Notes under the pieces: model-generated | Told to the model about the DNA's origin: nothing | The model's input: the letters and a program-made list of their open reading frames with translations, nothing else | Database searches by the model: none | Translations under genes and position numbers: made by a program | Shown: one piece after another, positions 63,961 through 64,000 of the stretch | How the letters are laid out: the number at the start of each line of letters is the position of its first letter | How positions within the stretch are numbered: position 1 is the stretch's first letter | From: Prinia subflava | Taxonomy: Eukaryota; Chordata; Aves; Passeriformes; Cisticolidae | NCBI RefSeq assembly: GCF_021018805.1 | Contig: NW_026961087.1 | Span: 1-64,000, forward strand | Length of the DNA stretch: 64,000 nt | Reading direction: 5' to 3'

Positions 63961-64000
63961 TTGGTTTCAATGTGTTACTTTCTGGAGTTGATCAAATCAC
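63961..64000. repeat. Partial monomer at right window edge
   Basis: The first 40 bases of a 104th monomer end inside the half A opening. The array therefore continues beyond the window, as it probably does on the left, where base 1 lies inside the repeat. Confidence 0.9.

Larger units (their letters stand above)
1..64000. repeat. Satellite DNA array, 621-bp monomer, about 103 head-to-tail copies
   Basis: The same sequence recurs every 621 bases from the first base to the last, always in the same orientation. The anchor TTGGTTTCAA falls at 1, 622, 1243 and onward. The period is exactly 621 between 622 and about 25.8 kb and between 31048 and 63960, which implies no net indel in those stretches. 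Copies differ mainly by single-base substitutions at a limited set of recurring positions. The unit at 661-1281 counts A 149, C 134, G 128, T 210 (42% GC, strong T-over-A bias on this strand) with only 3 CpG. Such purity and homogeneity are typical of satellite DNA kept uniform by unequal crossover and gene conversion. CpG depletion and HOR organisation suggest a vertebrate, which is inference. I do not recognise the family. Confidence 0.97.
29802..64000. repeat. Right satellite domain, with dimer and trimer local HORs
   Basis: This domain is marked by bases not seen in the left domain: 116A, 192C, 208T, 268C, 354T, 427G, 450G, 569T and 592T. Bases 485C, 518A and 529T are absent. From 31048 to 63960 there are 53 monomers with no net indel. 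Two broad types alternate loosely: F (453T, usually 478A) and S (453C, often 478C). Some D-like bases (429A, 226G) occur in scattered monomers, for example 36637-37257, 42847-43467, 54646-55266 and 60856-61476 (226G), so the domains share ancestry or exchange. Confidence 0.82.

Noticed and set aside
1..64000. CRISPR array or bacterial repeat system
   Set aside because: The repeat is 621 bp with no unique spacers, the copies are continuous, and CpG depletion with HOR structure indicates a eukaryotic satellite.
1..64000. rDNA, histone, tRNA or other tandem gene cluster
   Set aside because: I see no rRNA, tRNA or snRNA-like conserved segments and no histone-like reading frame within the 621-bp monomer.
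1..64000. Transposable element insertion or LTR-derived tandem repeat
   Set aside because: There are no terminal inverted repeats, target-site duplications, polyA tails or reverse transcriptase or transposase motifs, and no monomer is interrupted by foreign sequence. An ancient origin from an element cannot be excluded.

Overview
The window is a single tandem array. All 64,000 bases are head-to-tail copies of a 621-bp satellite monomer: 103 full copies (monomer 1 starts at base 1, monomer 103 is 63340-63960) and a 40-base partial copy at the right edge. I see no unique sequence, inverted copy, transposon insertion, RNA gene or credible protein-coding gene. Host clues: CpG is strongly depleted (3 CpG in the 621-bp unit at 661-1281, about 28 expected from its C and G content), GC is 42%, and higher-order repeats are present. 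These suggest a CpG-methylated eukaryote, most likely a vertebrate, and a heterochromatic block (centromeric, pericentromeric, sex- or microchromosome-type). I do not recognise the family and cannot name the species.

Monomer architecture. Each monomer is a fusion of two related halves, A (256 bp) and B (365 bp). Both open with the same TTGATCAA-containing segment. B is 109 bp longer because it carries one additional copy of an internal block that A has once. Weaker similarity suggests that about seven degenerate copies of a short motif make up the whole monomer.

Layout. Diagnostic sites are given as offsets within the monomer, offset 1 being the first base of TTGGTTTCAA. (1) Left domain, 1 to about 27.15 kb: monomers fall into six recurrent classes (N, L, H, D, E, G), arranged in places as a seven-monomer, 4,347-bp higher-order repeat (HOR) N-L-H-D-E-D-G. 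Shortened, rearranged and chimeric versions surround it. (2) Transition, about 27.14-30.55 kb: left classes disappear after a 4-bp deletion, and 27.94-30.54 kb contains 15 or more small indels, mostly in homopolymers. The monomers on both sides are almost free of indels. This is either an assembly or consensus problem at a domain junction or a genuinely degenerate junction. (3) Right domain, about 30 kb to the end: a different variant set, with shorter local HORs (dimers of 1,242 bp, trimers of 1,863 bp).

The recurrent short ORFs (about 65, 95 and 102 codons) appear on both strands of each copy because the monomers are nearly identical. I do not call them genes. The interest of the window lies in the nested repeat architecture, two HOR domains of one family side by side, chimeric monomers that record within-unit exchange, and the indel-rich junction.
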